Shown here one piece after another: positions 7,604 to 14,473 of a stretch of 18,604 bases of DNA (position 1 is its first letter; the number at the start of each line of letters is the position of its first letter). Both the position numbers and the translations under genes were made by a program. The stretch is taken from contig CALAQT010000151.1 in assembly GCA_937888775.1 (NCBI GenBank), forward strand, positions 1-18,604. Direction: 5' to 3'. The stretch comes from an uncultured Actinomycetes bacterium (GTDB lineage Bacteria; Actinomycetota; Thermoleophilia; Solirubrobacterales; Solirubrobacteraceae). Under the pieces are notes generated by a model. It searched no databases. It had not been told where the DNA came from and was given only the letters and a program-made list of their open reading frames with translations.

Positions 7604-8100
7604 AAAGCTTAACCTCCTAGCGTCAACGAGCCGGTCTCCGTCCTCTTGCCGAGGCCGACGCAAGCCCGATGGACGTGATGACGCGACACTCGGCGCCGAA
7701 ATCTACGCCACCTCCGCGACCTGAGCTCTCGAGCAAAGCGATGATCGTGCGAGACGCGTGGGCGATCAGACGCCCCGAGTGCATCACCACGCACGCAACC
7801 GAGCTGACATCCACTCGAATCCCTGAGGTCGGCGGCAGCACCAGCGAGACGAGCAAGATGCAATGGAAGGACCGAGCGGCACAGTCGGAGACGAGACGCC
7901 CGCGGCGAATTCAAAACAGGAGTGTCGCCGTCCAGCGCGGCGCACCTGCTCCTCGCAGACGCAGCTGCAGTGTTGCCACGGTGCCGAGGCGATGTTCGTA
8001 GAGCCTTCCCCTCTGAGACAAGCCTCAGAGCAGATGGCGCAGCTGTCGCCGTCGACTCCGGCATCAGTCAGGAGCCGTCAGACTGCGGTCTGGTTTGTCA
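7604..8100. other. Stretch without a confident gene; contains a perfect hairpin
   Basis: Upstream region of the ABC operon. Minus-strand open frames (7623-7856 and 7609-8064) lack ribosome binding sites and family motifs. CTCTGAG (8011-8017) and CTCAGAG (8024-8030) form a perfect 7-bp hairpin with a 6-nt loop, which might be a terminator for transcripts coming from the MerR side or an operator. No promoter for the ABC operon could be fixed. Confidence 0.4.
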
Positions 8101-8220
8101 TCAGGCCTCCAGGGCGGCGCGCACCAGGTCGCTGAGCTCGTCGTCGGGGATGGCGGCTGCGTCTTTAGGCCGCAGCTGGAGGGTCCCCCTGCTCGTCTTG
8201 AGCGCGGGGTGGCGGAATCC
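8101..8220 (-). pseudogene. C-terminal gene tail (possibly DUF1801-like)
   Basis: The minus strand encodes a 39-codon tail beginning G-F-R-H-P-A-L-K-T-S-R-G-T-L-Q-L and ending D-E-L-S-D-L-V-R-A-A-L-E-A before TGA (8101-8103). The pattern of a strand-forming K-T-S-R-G-T-L-Q-L followed by a D-D-E-L-x-x-L-V-R-A-A-L helix resembles the end of DUF1801/YdhG-type proteins, but the match is from memory and short. No start codon belongs to it. Protein-like sequence stops about 10 bp before the dispersed repeat at 8231, so the repeat probably marks the break that removed the front of the gene. Confidence 0.4.
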
Positions 8221-8230
8221 ATGTCCCACT

Positions 8231-8398
8231 GGTGGATCGCCTCTGAGACGCCGGCCACCCGATCCAGGAGATCGGGGCGATTGTTGCCGACGCCATCGCG
8301 ATGCAAAACAGAGGCAGCAGCGTCCGGTTCGTCAGCGTGACCGCCTTCGGCGAGAGGGCAGTCTCGATTTCGTGGCTGCCTTGGCGACAATGCAGAAC
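8231..8398. repeat. Dispersed degenerate repeat, copy A (partner 11773-11922)
   Basis: This segment aligns, with small indels, to 11773-11922. Shared landmarks in order are GGTGGAT, CTCTGAGACG, CACCCGA, a GTxGCCGAC block, TCTCG followed by CGTGGCTG, then CTTGGCGAC and ATGCAGAA. On the minus strand both copies begin with codons for F-C-I-V-A-K-x-A-T. Neither copy holds a full reading frame. It may be the end of a decayed transposable element, a non-autonomous element, or a fragment of a multicopy gene. I see no clear terminal inverted repeats or target duplication. Confidence 0.6.
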
Positions 8399-8492
8399 TG
8401 TTGGGTGGGCTTTGCGATGTGCCTGGCGGGCGACCGTCGTCCTGTGGGATGGGTGTGCTCGGCTAGCCGGGATCTCGGGATCGCCTGATCGG

Positions 8493-9323
8493 TTAGTTGG
8501 GACGGGCGGTGTGGAAGATCGGCCAGCCGATCTGGGTGCGCCATTCTGACTGGTCGGTGGTGGTGTAGCGGTCGGTGAGGTAGTACTCGCGGATTGGTCC
8601 GTCGACGCCGAGGGCGTGCTGGGCGACGTAGGTGGCCAGCGCGCCGTAGGAGCGGTCGATGTCGGCGTGGGATCCGGCGTGGGTGGTGGTGGCCAGCTCG
8701 GCGGCGGGAATGACGAGTGAGTCGATCCGGCCGGTCGGCCGGAAGGTAACGTCGCAGGGGATAAAGACGGTCGCTTCTCCGCGATCCTCGGTGAACAGGT
8801 CGTTGGAGTAGATCCCCCCGGCCGGACCGGCGATGGCGATGTCCTGGGCGGCGAGAGACGCGTGCAGCTCGCCTAAGGCGCCCTGATACCACGCCCCGAC
8901 GTCCTCGATGTCGATGGTGTCGCTGATGGCAGCGGCGGTCGTGGCCGCGACGCTGACATGGGCGAGGTCGGCCGGCGTGGCGGGCGCCGGCGCCTCGAGC
9001 AGGTCGCGCAGCAAGGCGGTCGTGTGCTGGGTGCGCTCCAACGTGGCTTCTAGGCGGCCGAGGTGGGAGGCGATCACGCGGTTGCGCGCGGCCAGGTCGG
9101 GCGCATTGAGGACGGACTGGATTTCCTCGAGGGGCATGTCGAGGTCGCGGAAGCAGCGGATGACCTGCGCGACGGGGATCTGCTCGGTTCCATAGCGGCG
9201 ATAGCCGATGTCAGCATCCACGTCGGCTGGCTCCAGCACACCGACACGGTGGTAGTAGCGCAGCGTCTTGATGCTGAGATGCGTCGCCCGGGCGAAGTCG
9301 CCGATGGCTAAGGATGCGTTCAT
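8493..9323 (-). CDS. MerR-family transcriptional regulator with GyrI-like effector domain
   Basis: A 276-residue regulator. Residues 5-40 form the winged-helix start of MerR proteins (A-I-G-D-F-A-R-A-T-H-L-S-I-K-T-L-R-Y-Y-H-R-V-G-V-L-E-P-A), followed by R-R-Y-G-T-E-Q-I, a dimerisation coiled coil to about residue 110, and a C-terminal half with the look of a GyrI-like/BmrR-type ligand-binding domain (ending E-Y-Y-L-T-D-R-Y-T-T-T-D-Q-S-E-W-R-T-Q-I). Such regulators bind organic molecules and twist promoters with long spacers. The ATG at 9323 starts exactly at the wing-helix motif; the open frame runs to 10076, but that part is antisense to the SnoaL gene and is rejected. A MerR-type promoter ends 7 bp before the ATG, so the mRNA is probably leaderless or nearly so. 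Divergent from the SnoaL-like gene, its likely target. Confidence 0.92.
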   Translation of the reverse strand: MNASLAIGDFARATHLSIKTLRYYHRVGVLEPADVDADIGYRRYGTEQIPVAQVIRCFRDLDMPLEEIQSVLNAPDLAARNRVIASHLGRLEATLERTQHTTALLRDLLEAPAPATPADLAHVSVAATTAAAISDTIDIEDVGAWYQGALGELHASLAAQDIAIAGPAGGIYSNDLFTEDRGEATVFIPCDVTFRPTGRIDSLVIPAAELATTTHAGSHADIDRSYGALATYVAQHALGVDGPIREYYLTDRYTTTDQSEWRTQIGWPIFHTARPN

Positions 9324-9330
9324 GCCCTGC

Positions 9331-9361
9331 AGTATCGGGTCTCCCCCTAGGGGAGGGTCAA
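9331..9361 (-). promoter_or_regulatory. MerR-type autoregulated promoter/operator
   Basis: Read on the minus strand: -35 TTGACC (9361-9356), a 19-bp spacer (9355-9337) containing the dyad CTCCCC/GGGGAG around its centre, then -10 GATACT (9336-9331). A 19-bp spacer with an embedded dyad is the hallmark of promoters activated by MerR proteins. The start codon of the MerR gene follows 7 bp after the -10, so transcription should begin at or next to the ATG. Confidence 0.8.
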
Positions 9362-9376
9362 ATCGAAATATCGCTC

Positions 9377-9407
9377 TTGACTCTCCCCTCAGAGCAGCCC
9401 CGAACCT
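9377..9407 (+). promoter_or_regulatory. Divergent promoter with matching MerR half-site
   Basis: On the plus strand TTGACT (9377-9382) is followed by CTCCCCT, so the segment TTGAC-x-CTCCCCT is the same as in the minus-strand MerR promoter 16 bp away. A 19-bp spacer would place the -10 at 9402-9407 (GAACCT), a poor match, which suits an activator-dependent promoter for the SnoaL-like gene. The dyad is imperfect here (CTCT/AGAG), so affinity may be lower than at the MerR promoter. Confidence 0.55.
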
Positions 9408-9455
9408 GTGCCGACAAGGCCAACCGGCCACCACGACACAGGAGATCTGAGAGCA

Positions 9456-9815
9456 ATGCCCACCGTGCCTACCGGCGTCATCACCGACCACATCGCGGCC
9501 GTCAACGCGTGTGATACCGACGCGATCATGGCGACGTTCGCGCAGGACGCCTACGTCAACGACAACCACCGCGAGTTCCGCGGGACCGACGCCATCCGGC
9601 GGTTCATCGAGAAGGAGATCGTCGGCGACAACGTGACGATGGAGGTGCGCGAGGTCGTCGAGCACTACGGCGACACCATCGTGCGCGCCGCCTACGAAGG
9701 CGACTTTGACAAGACCAACCTCCCCGACGAGGTGATCCTGTCGAACTACTTCAGCGTCCGCGACAACAAGATCGTCAGCCTCGTGACCATCTTCAACCAG
9801 CCCGCGGAGCTCTAA
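9456..9815 (+). CDS. SnoaL-like / NTF2-like protein
   Basis: A 119-residue single-domain protein of the NTF2-like (SnoaL) superfamily, a cone-shaped alpha+beta barrel used by polyketide cyclases, small isomerases and ligand-binding proteins. Recognisable blocks: the first helix D-H-I-A-A-V-N-A-C-D-T-D-A-I-M-A-T-F, then A-Q-D-A-Y-V-N-D, then E-F-R-G-T-D-A-I-R-R-F-I-E, and closing strands ending I-V-S-L-V-T-I-F. ATG 9456 is chosen because GAGAG/GGAG lies upstream and the protein begins at family length; an in-frame upstream start at 9408 would add 16 unsupported residues. It is the first gene after the divergent MerR-controlled promoter and is followed 3 bp later by a broken hydrolase gene. The substrate is unknown; a role in handling the compound sensed by the MerR protein is an inference. 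Confidence 0.88.
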   Translation: MPTVPTGVITDHIAAVNACDTDAIMATFAQDAYVNDNHREFRGTDAIRRFIEKEIVGDNVTMEVREVVEHYGDTIVRAAYEGDFDKTNLPDEVILSNYFSVRDNKIVSLVTIFNQPAEL

Positions 9816-9818
9816 GCA

Positions 9819-9997
9819 ATGAGCACGGCGAACCAGACTCAGGACGCGGGCGCTCCCGCGGGGCGCTACCAGCTGGACCCCGAGATCGCCACGGCGCTGG
9901 CACCGCTGGCCGCGGCAGCTGTCGACGCACCGATCATCGCCCGCGGTGACTGGCGTGCGCTGCGCGAGAACGCCAACGCCAACCTCGCCTTCCTGAC
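9819..9997 (+). pseudogene. Alpha/beta hydrolase, N-terminal stub
   Basis: ATG 9819 lies 3 bp after the stop of the SnoaL-like gene, so it was the second gene of that operon. The first ~60 residues (Y-Q-L-D-P-E-I-A-T-A-L-A-P-L-A-A-A-A, then R-G-D-W-R-A-L-R-E-N-A-N-A-N-L-A-F) look like the start of an alpha/beta hydrolase of the esterase/lipase group. No G-x-S-x-G nucleophile elbow or other catalytic part remains. From about 9997 the sequence is the antisense of the neighbouring DUF2971 relic, and the frame runs on through it to a stop at 10143-10145, giving a 108-codon nonsense fusion. The cut is a recombination or deletion junction. The hydrolase assignment is from the N-terminus only and is moderate. 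Confidence 0.55.
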
Positions 9998-10760
9998 ATC
10001 TGGCGCAGATCGAGTCCGGCCTGATGGCAGATCGTTCGCGCGGCTGGCTCCTGCCACGTGGGGAATTCGTGACCAACGATCACTGAGACGCGCGTGTCTC
10101 CGATGTCGACGTACGAATACTCCTCGTCGTCTCCGGGCTCGATGAACCGGTACTCGTGCTCGCTCTTCCAGTCGATCAGCTTCGAGAAGAAGAATTCCTG
10201 CGCAAAGCGGCGGACGTGTTCTTGCGCGAGCGATGCCCCGGTAATGCCTTCTCGCTGTAGCAGCGTCGTCGCGGGCGACTCGGCCAGGCCCGCCTTGCTG
10301 TATCGGACCGCTCCCGCGCGAGCCCGGGGCGAACGCTCCTGAAGCTGTGCGAGCACCAGCGGCTCGAACGCGTCTCTACGAAAGAGCAAACAGACGCCCT
10401 GATGCTGCTCGGAATATTGCTCCCACATGCGCGCTCGGGCCCAGCCACGCCCAAAGTCGGCGATGTATTCGCGTCGTATCCGGGAGCGTCAATCGTGAGA
10501 CTGAGGAGCTTGGTCTGCCGCCGGAGCCGAGCGATCTCGTCGCGGGCTTCGAAGTAAGCTCGGCCCATCTCCTCTTGGACACCCGGGTCCTCGGGCACGG
10601 TCAAGCCCGAGGCGAGCGCCGGGGCTTTCGCCTCTAGTGGATCACGCATCCGTGAGCAGGGCGACAGCCGCAACCGCCGCTCGGGAAGGATGCGCGGGAA
10701 CGCTGCTTCGCGCGTTGTGTAGTGGAAGAAGAATTGCCCTGACTGGGTATACGACGTCAT
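9998..10760 (-). pseudogene. DUF2971 family protein, frameshifted and 3'-truncated
   Basis: DUF2971 proteins are about 250-300 residues long, of unknown function, and often occur in accessory or defence-like regions. The first ~93 residues (from ATG 10760) contain F-F-H-Y-T-T-R-E-A-A-F and R-L-R-L-S-P-C-S-R-M-R-D-P-L-E, the usual N-terminal pattern. A frameshift near 10480 moves the match to another frame, which starts R-E-Y-I-A-D-F-G-R-G-W-A-R-A-R-M-W-E-Q-Y and continues H-Q-G-V-C-L-L-F to K-S-E-H-E-Y-R-F-I. The family signature W-x-x-Y-x-x-x-H-x-G-x-C-L-x-F is complete. The end is lost at about 9998, where the hydrolase stub begins on the other strand; perhaps 10-30 C-terminal residues are missing. 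No good ribosome binding site was seen upstream of 10760. Judged non-functional. Confidence 0.75.
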
Positions 10761-10846
10761 TGCGGATCAGAACTCCGGATTGGCATGATGAATTCGCATG
10801 TGACTCGGCGTCGACCCGGGGATCAGTGTGCCGGCATGGCACCGGC

Positions 10847-11041
10847 TCACGCCCGCTGGAGCGATCCCGCTTGAGCAGGATGGGCCGGGCTGCAAGCTCT
10901 GGTTTCGATGATCCGAGCTGGGCTCGTGGAGGCGCGGTGAGAGCACGCCGAGACAGGGATGATCTGGCCGGCCTGCACGTTGGCTCCGACCGAAACCGCC
11001 AAATCAGCAAGGGCGCGCTTCCAAGCTGACTGATAGGTCAT
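10847..11041 (-). pseudogene. M29-type aminopeptidase, N-terminal fragment
   Basis: The ATG (11041-11039) overlaps the TGA of the methyltransferase relic as ATGA. The first ~33 residues, M-T-Y-Q-S-A-W-K-R-A-L-A-D-L-A-V-S-V-G then A-N-V-Q-A-G-Q-I-I-P-V, match the opening helix and strand of M29 (thermophilic metallo-)aminopeptidases, which use two metal ions to release N-terminal residues. After that the translation becomes unrelated and stops at 10847-10849. Nothing of the metal site is present, so this is a 5' fragment of a gene whose remainder was lost. The family call rests on a short segment. Confidence 0.45.
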
Positions 11042-11540
11042 CGGTCCGCGAGCGGCGCGAACAGGCTCTTCCTGGCGGCGAGGTATGCCACGGCCATCCG
11101 GCAAACCGGCTTGTTTTCGGCAAACGCTCGTTCCAGCTCGGCAAGGAACTTCTGTTGTTCGGACCCGGAGAGGGCGGCAATGATCGCCTCGCGGACCGTG
11201 GGCGCGTTTGGGTTCGGCGAGCTGTCAAGCAGGGCGTCCAGGCTGACCGAGCGCATCGGGGCGCCAGGTTCGATGTCGATGTGACATTCAACGTGCACGC
11301 GCTCGAAGCCGGCCTTCTCGGCAAATCGCGAGAGGTCCCGGTCGTCGAAGTCCATCATCGCCGCGTGGAACGCTGAGTCTTCGAGGGCCGCGAACGTTGC
11401 CTTGACTCGTGCGGCTAGGTCGATGACGGAACGTATCTCGTAGCCCCAGAAGCGATCGATGGGCTCGGGAAACATGAGCTGGTTGATGGGTTCGAACAGC
11501 GAGAGGCGTCCTCCCGGCCGCAGGACTCGGTACGAGCGAG
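11038..11540 (-). pseudogene. SAM-dependent methyltransferase, C-terminal part
   Basis: The main frame (open from about 11540 down to TGA 11040-11038) begins Y-R-V-L-R-P-G-G-R-L-S-L-F-E-P-I-N, the class I methyltransferase strand-5/post-IV motif of the Methyltransf_11/25 group. It continues through a C-terminal region ending P-V-C-R-M-A-V-A-Y-L-A-A-R-K. The SAM-binding G-x-G motif of the N-terminal half is absent. A frameshift near 11533 seems to join it to a short upstream part (I-L-D-E-L-A-R) in another frame. An internal ATG at 11475 starts a 145-codon open frame that lacks the cofactor site. Its stop overlaps the start of the M29 fragment by ATGA, so the two were once translationally coupled. 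Confidence 0.65.
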
Positions 11541-11545
11541 CTCGT

Positions 11546-12169
11546 CAAGGATCGCCTGCTGCGGGCCCTGCGCGGTCACGCGTTTGAGTTCATCACATCT
11601 GCACGGCACGGTCACGACGCTTGCGCCTCGAGACACCCGCAGGACGCAACGCCGCGCCAGCGTGGCTGCAGACGCTTTCGCCCGTCAGGAGCTCAGGCCT
11701 CCCGCCCACGTTCGCTGCACCTTGCACCCGTCGGAGCACGACGGCCCGGAACGACCGTCAAGACCGTCCGGTGGTGGATGCTCTCTGAGACGCTCGTCAC
11801 CCGACCGAGAGGGTTGCAGCGATCGTCGCCGACCTGAACAGCGTCACAGGACTGCGGTCAGCGCCGCCTGGGTAGTCGGCGCGGGAACTCGGTCTCGTGG
11901 CTGGCTTGGCGACGATGCAGAAGCGTCGAGGGGCCCGGCTCGAGACAGCTTGATCGGCGTTCGGTCGTCGATCGCCTGGCGGGCGCACGCTGTCGGAATT
12001 CGCCCACGGCACTCTCGGTGTCGGCTGATGGAGACGGTCGCAAGTCATCCCGGGCGGCAGCGCCGAGACTCACGCCGATTCCTCGACGAGCTCGATGGCG
12101 CGCGCCTCACCGGCGCGCCTGGGCTCCGGAGACTTGCCGAGTCGCAGTCCGATGCAGGGGTTGAACTTC
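11546..12169. other. Gene-poor stretch around repeat copy B
   Basis: About 620 bp with no supportable gene. A long plus-strand open frame (11584-12444) reads as Arg/Ser-rich nonsense and overlaps the real minus-strand gene at 12170. The only recognised content is the dispersed repeat copy at 11773-11922. Confidence 0.5.
11773..11922. repeat. Dispersed degenerate repeat, copy B (partner 8231-8398)
   Basis: Same order of landmark blocks and same orientation as copy A about 3.5 kb away, shorter by some 18 bp because of indels. The minus strand encodes F-C-I-V-A-K-P-A-T near its right end (11922-11890). The frame here is open for about 80 codons (12048-11797) but has no ribosome binding site. 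Confidence 0.6.
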
Positions 12170-12541
12170 TTAGCGTGCTTGGACGACTGTGCCGTTGTGC
12201 AGCGTCACGATCGTGGCCTTGGCGAACCACGCCGGCGCGGCGGAGGACATCTCCGGCCAGTTGTCTGTCGTGTCCTGCCAATGCCTGGCGATGCCGGCTG
12301 GTGACTCGTAGCGCTCATCGATCACGAAGGTCGTGTTGCCGGTCGGCTCAGAGCTTGGGTCCATCGGGTTCGACAGTTCCGGGCCCTTGGAGACGCTGTA
12401 GTCCAGCAGCGCGACGTCGCCCTCGCGGGGATGTCCCTTCATAAACTCGCCGTGGCTCGCGAAGATGCGGTCACCTTCGGCCACGTCATCAGGCCCGACC
12501 GTAAACATGATGATGAGGTGCGACTTTCCCATGTGCGACAT
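12170..12541 (-). CDS. Hypothetical protein, dimeric alpha/beta-barrel-like
   Basis: A 123-residue soluble protein. Its layout (strand L-I-I-M-F-T-V, helix, strand V-A-L-L-D-Y-S-V, strand T-T-F-V-I-D-E-R-Y-E-S-P-A-G-I-A-R-H, helix, strand A-T-I-V-T-L) resembles dimeric ferredoxin-like alpha/beta-barrel proteins of the antibiotic-biosynthesis-monooxygenase kind. The segment E-R-Y-E-S-P-A-G-I-A-R-H-W matches the usual W/E-x-Y-x-S-x-x-A-x-x-x-H region. No catalytic residues can be fixed. ATG 12541 is preferred over the ATG at 12532 because AAAGG lies 8-10 nt upstream; further upstream starts to 12622 would include that site. Stands alone on the minus strand. Confidence 0.7.
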   Translation of the reverse strand: MSHMGKSHLIIMFTVGPDDVAEGDRIFASHGEFMKGHPREGDVALLDYSVSKGPELSNPMDPSSEPTGNTTFVIDERYESPAGIARHWQDTTDNWPEMSSAAPAWFAKATIVTLHNGTVVQAR

Positions 12542-12905
12542 GCTGGTGCCTTTCACTCGTGCGTTGGGTGCAGCAACGCGCTGCCACAGCGAGGAAAGAA
12601 GGCTTAGCGTCGCAAAGGCCACAAGCGTTTGGCTGCCCGTGAGGCGATTCGCGCGACTTGACCCGCAGAGATCACAACCCTACCGCGTCACAGCGATGGT
12701 AGGCGCTGAATCCCTTGAATCCATTGGGGCTTGCGGCTGGCGGCCACGCGTGACGCGATTCGCCGGCACCAGAGATCTGCATAGGCACCGGCGCCTCGTC
12801 GGCGCCCCTCAATCTCGTCGCATCGCTTGCGCTCCCGCGTGAGGCTGACCTGTGAATCCTCGAGTTGAGGACTTCTAGTGAGCCCATGTCGCGGGTGAGC
12901 CGGTA
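12542..12905. other. Intergenic stretch between the NiCoT and 123-aa genes
   Basis: No supportable gene on either strand. It contains a hairpin 31-52 nt past the NiCoT stop (listed separately), and presumably the promoter of the 123-aa gene, which I could not identify. Confidence 0.5.
12854..12875 (-). terminator. Hairpin after the NiCoT gene
   Basis: GAATCCTC (12854-12861) pairs with GAGGA-c-TTC (12867-12875, one bulged base) around a 5-nt loop, starting about 30 nt beyond the NiCoT stop codon on the minus strand. No T-run follows, so its role as terminator is tentative. Confidence 0.35.
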
Positions 12906-14039
12906 CTACGCCAACGGCTCGCCCTCCCTCACCTGCGCGCTCCAGCGCTCCTCGATGCGTGCGAAGCGCCAGATCAGCAGTGCGACCGCCCAGGTCGCGA
13001 CGAACATGGCCACGATCACGTAGCCGAGTGAATTGATGTTGATCTGCGAGACCCAGGCCCAGAAGTCACCCTTGAGGCTGAGTTTGGTGGCGAGCAGTCC
13101 GAGCAATTCGATCGTTCCGATTATCAGCGCGACGGCCACCGATAGTCCCGTGATCGTGATGTTGTAATAGACCTTGCGGACCGGCTTTGAGAATGCCCAC
13201 CCGTAGGCGAAGTTCATGAATGAGCCGTCGATCGTGTCTAGCAGGGACATGCCCGCCGCGAACAGGATCGGCAGGCAGAGGATTGCGTAGAACGGCAACC
13301 CCGCGCCCGCAGCTCCCGCTGCGAGAAACAGCAGCGCCACCTCGGTCGCGGTGTCGAAGCCGAGGCCGAACAGGATCCCGATCGGATACATCTGCCATTG
13401 TTTCGTGATGGTTCTCGTGAAGCGACAGTAGAAGCGGTTCATCAACCCGCGGCTGTTGAGCTGCTGCTCGAGTCCCGCCTCGTCGTACTCGCCGCGGCGC
13501 ATGTCGCGGAAGACGCGCAGGATGCCGACCAGGATGATCACATTGAGCGCCGCGATGATGTAGAGGAAGCCGCCGGAGACGCCGGTGCCGATCAAACTCG
13601 TTACTTTGTGCAGCGTCGAGCCGCCGTTCGTGACCTGCCCGCCCAGCGCACGGATCCCCACGGCGAACAGCAACGTGAGTGCGAACACGACCGTCGAGTG
13701 CCCGAGCGAGAAGAAGAAGCCGACGCTGAGCGGGCGTTTGCGCTCGGCCATCAGCTTGCGCGTGGTGTTGTCGATCGCCGAGATGTGGTCGGCGTCGAAG
13801 GCATGTCGCAAACCGAGCGTGTACGCCGTTAGCCCGAGCCCGACGGTGAACGCCCCGGAAGACCCGAGGTGGTAGTGGTGCGGTGCGACGACCGTGATCA
13901 GGATGAAGAATCCGACGGCGTGCAGCCCGATCACGACGCACGCCATGCCCACGACGGTGCGCCACTCCCGCCTGGTTAGAGCACTGCTCACGCGTTGCCA
14001 GAGCGACGGCTGGCTGGCGCCCGTAGTAATCGCTTTCAT
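12906..14039 (-). CDS. NiCoT family nickel/cobalt transporter
   Basis: A 377-residue permease for Ni2+/Co2+ uptake across the cytoplasmic membrane. The family signature R-H-A-F-D-A-D-H-I is at residues 78-86 and supplies the metal-binding His/Asp. Other NiCoT marks are F-S-L-G-H-S-T-V-V and L-G-F-D-T-A-T-E-V-A-L-L. Eight or so hydrophobic segments fit the known topology, and the length is typical of HoxN/NixA-type proteins. ATG 14039 has a GAGAGAG purine tract just upstream. It is the last gene of a minus-strand series after the 114-aa gene, with a 73-bp gap that holds a GGGCGC...GCGCCC inverted repeat (14079-14105), possibly an attenuator. No nickel enzyme lies in the window, so the user of the metal is unknown. 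Nickel versus cobalt preference cannot be read from sequence. Confidence 0.95.
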   Translation of the reverse strand: MKAITTGASQPSLWQRVSSALTRREWRTVVGMACVVIGLHAVGFFILITVVAPHHYHLGSSGAFTVGLGLTAYTLGLRHAFDADHISAIDNTTRKLMAERKRPLSVGFFFSLGHSTVVFALTLLFAVGIRALGGQVTNGGSTLHKVTSLIGTGVSGGFLYIIAALNVIILVGILRVFRDMRRGEYDEAGLEQQLNSRGLMNRFYCRFTRTITKQWQMYPIGILFGLGFDTATEVALLFLAAGAAGAGLPFYAILCLPILFAAGMSLLDTIDGSFMNFAYGWAFSKPVRKVYYNITITGLSVAVALIIGTIELLGLLATKLSLKGDFWAWVSQININSLGYVIVAMFVATWAVALLIWRFARIEERWSAQVREGEPLA

Positions 14040-14112
14040 CTCTCTCTCTCGTATTCGATCTGCGCCCAGCGCGGCCTCGGGCGCCCGCCTGCGCGGCGAG
14101 CGCCCAAAGCGT

Positions 14113-14457
14113 CTAGCTCAACCCGAGTTCCGTGACCGTTCCCTCGGGGACGGTCACCGTCGGGCCGGCGGTCCTTGCGTCCTGCCAGACGACGTAGTCG
14201 CCCGACGGCAGGCTGCCGAAGATCGCCGTCAGCACCGCTCCGGCGTGCGTGCCGCGTTCGTGCACCCCGGTGTGGACCCGGCGCCCGTCGCCATCCACGC
14301 GGCTGATCTCGATCTCGCGGTCACGGAAGCGCTCGTCCGGGTAGATCACGAGCGCTCCTCGTCCCGCCCCAACGTCGATCGCCACGCTCGCGCTCGACGC
14401 CTGACCGGGGTTGACGGCCGCTTCCGCGGCTGACCCGTTCGTCGCTGCCATTGTCAT
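14113..14457 (-). CDS. Hypothetical 114-aa protein of the NiCoT operon
   Basis: Not assigned to a named family. The first ~30 residues are Ala/Ser/Asn-rich and likely disordered, with no signal peptide. The rest looks like a compact beta-sandwich: V-A-I-D-V, A-L-V-I-Y, R-E-I-E-I-S-R-V-D-G, V-H-T-G-V-H-E-R, T-A-I-F-G-S-L-P-S-G-D-Y-V-V-W, V-T-V-P-E-G-T-V-T-E-L. The L-P-S-G-D-Y-x-V strand pattern is typical of carboxypeptidase-regulatory/transthyretin-like folds. Four histidines could bind metal, which is speculation prompted by the neighbour. ATG 14457 has AAGGA nine nt upstream; a second ATG two codons on is possible. It starts 16 bp after the DUF4331 stop and precedes the nickel transporter, so co-transcription is likely. 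Confidence 0.7.
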   Translation of the reverse strand: MTMAATNGSAAEAAVNPGQASSASVAIDVGAGRGALVIYPDERFRDREIEISRVDGDGRRVHTGVHERGTHAGAVLTAIFGSLPSGDYVVWQDARTAGPTVTVPEGTVTELGLS

Positions 14458-14473
14458 CGCTGTTCATCCTTGC

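Noticed and set aside
7623..7856. 77-codon minus-strand open frame directly before the ABC ATPase
   Set aside because: Fairly protein-like composition, but no ribosome binding site and no recognised homologue; it is more likely the leader region of the operon.
9324..10076. Upstream extension of the MerR frame to a 527-codon protein
   Set aside because: The added part is antisense to the SnoaL-like gene and the hydrolase stub, and the MerR promoter lies inside it. The HTH motif starts exactly at the ATG at 9323.
11584..12444. 286-codon plus-strand open frame
   Set aside because: Arg/Ser/Pro-rich translation without motifs, and it overlaps the well-supported minus-strand gene at 12170-12541.
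14040..14112. Nickel or cobalamin riboswitch before the NiCoT gene
   Set aside because: The 73-bp gap is too short, and I see only a simple GGGCGC/GCGCCC inverted repeat with no conserved riboswitch core.
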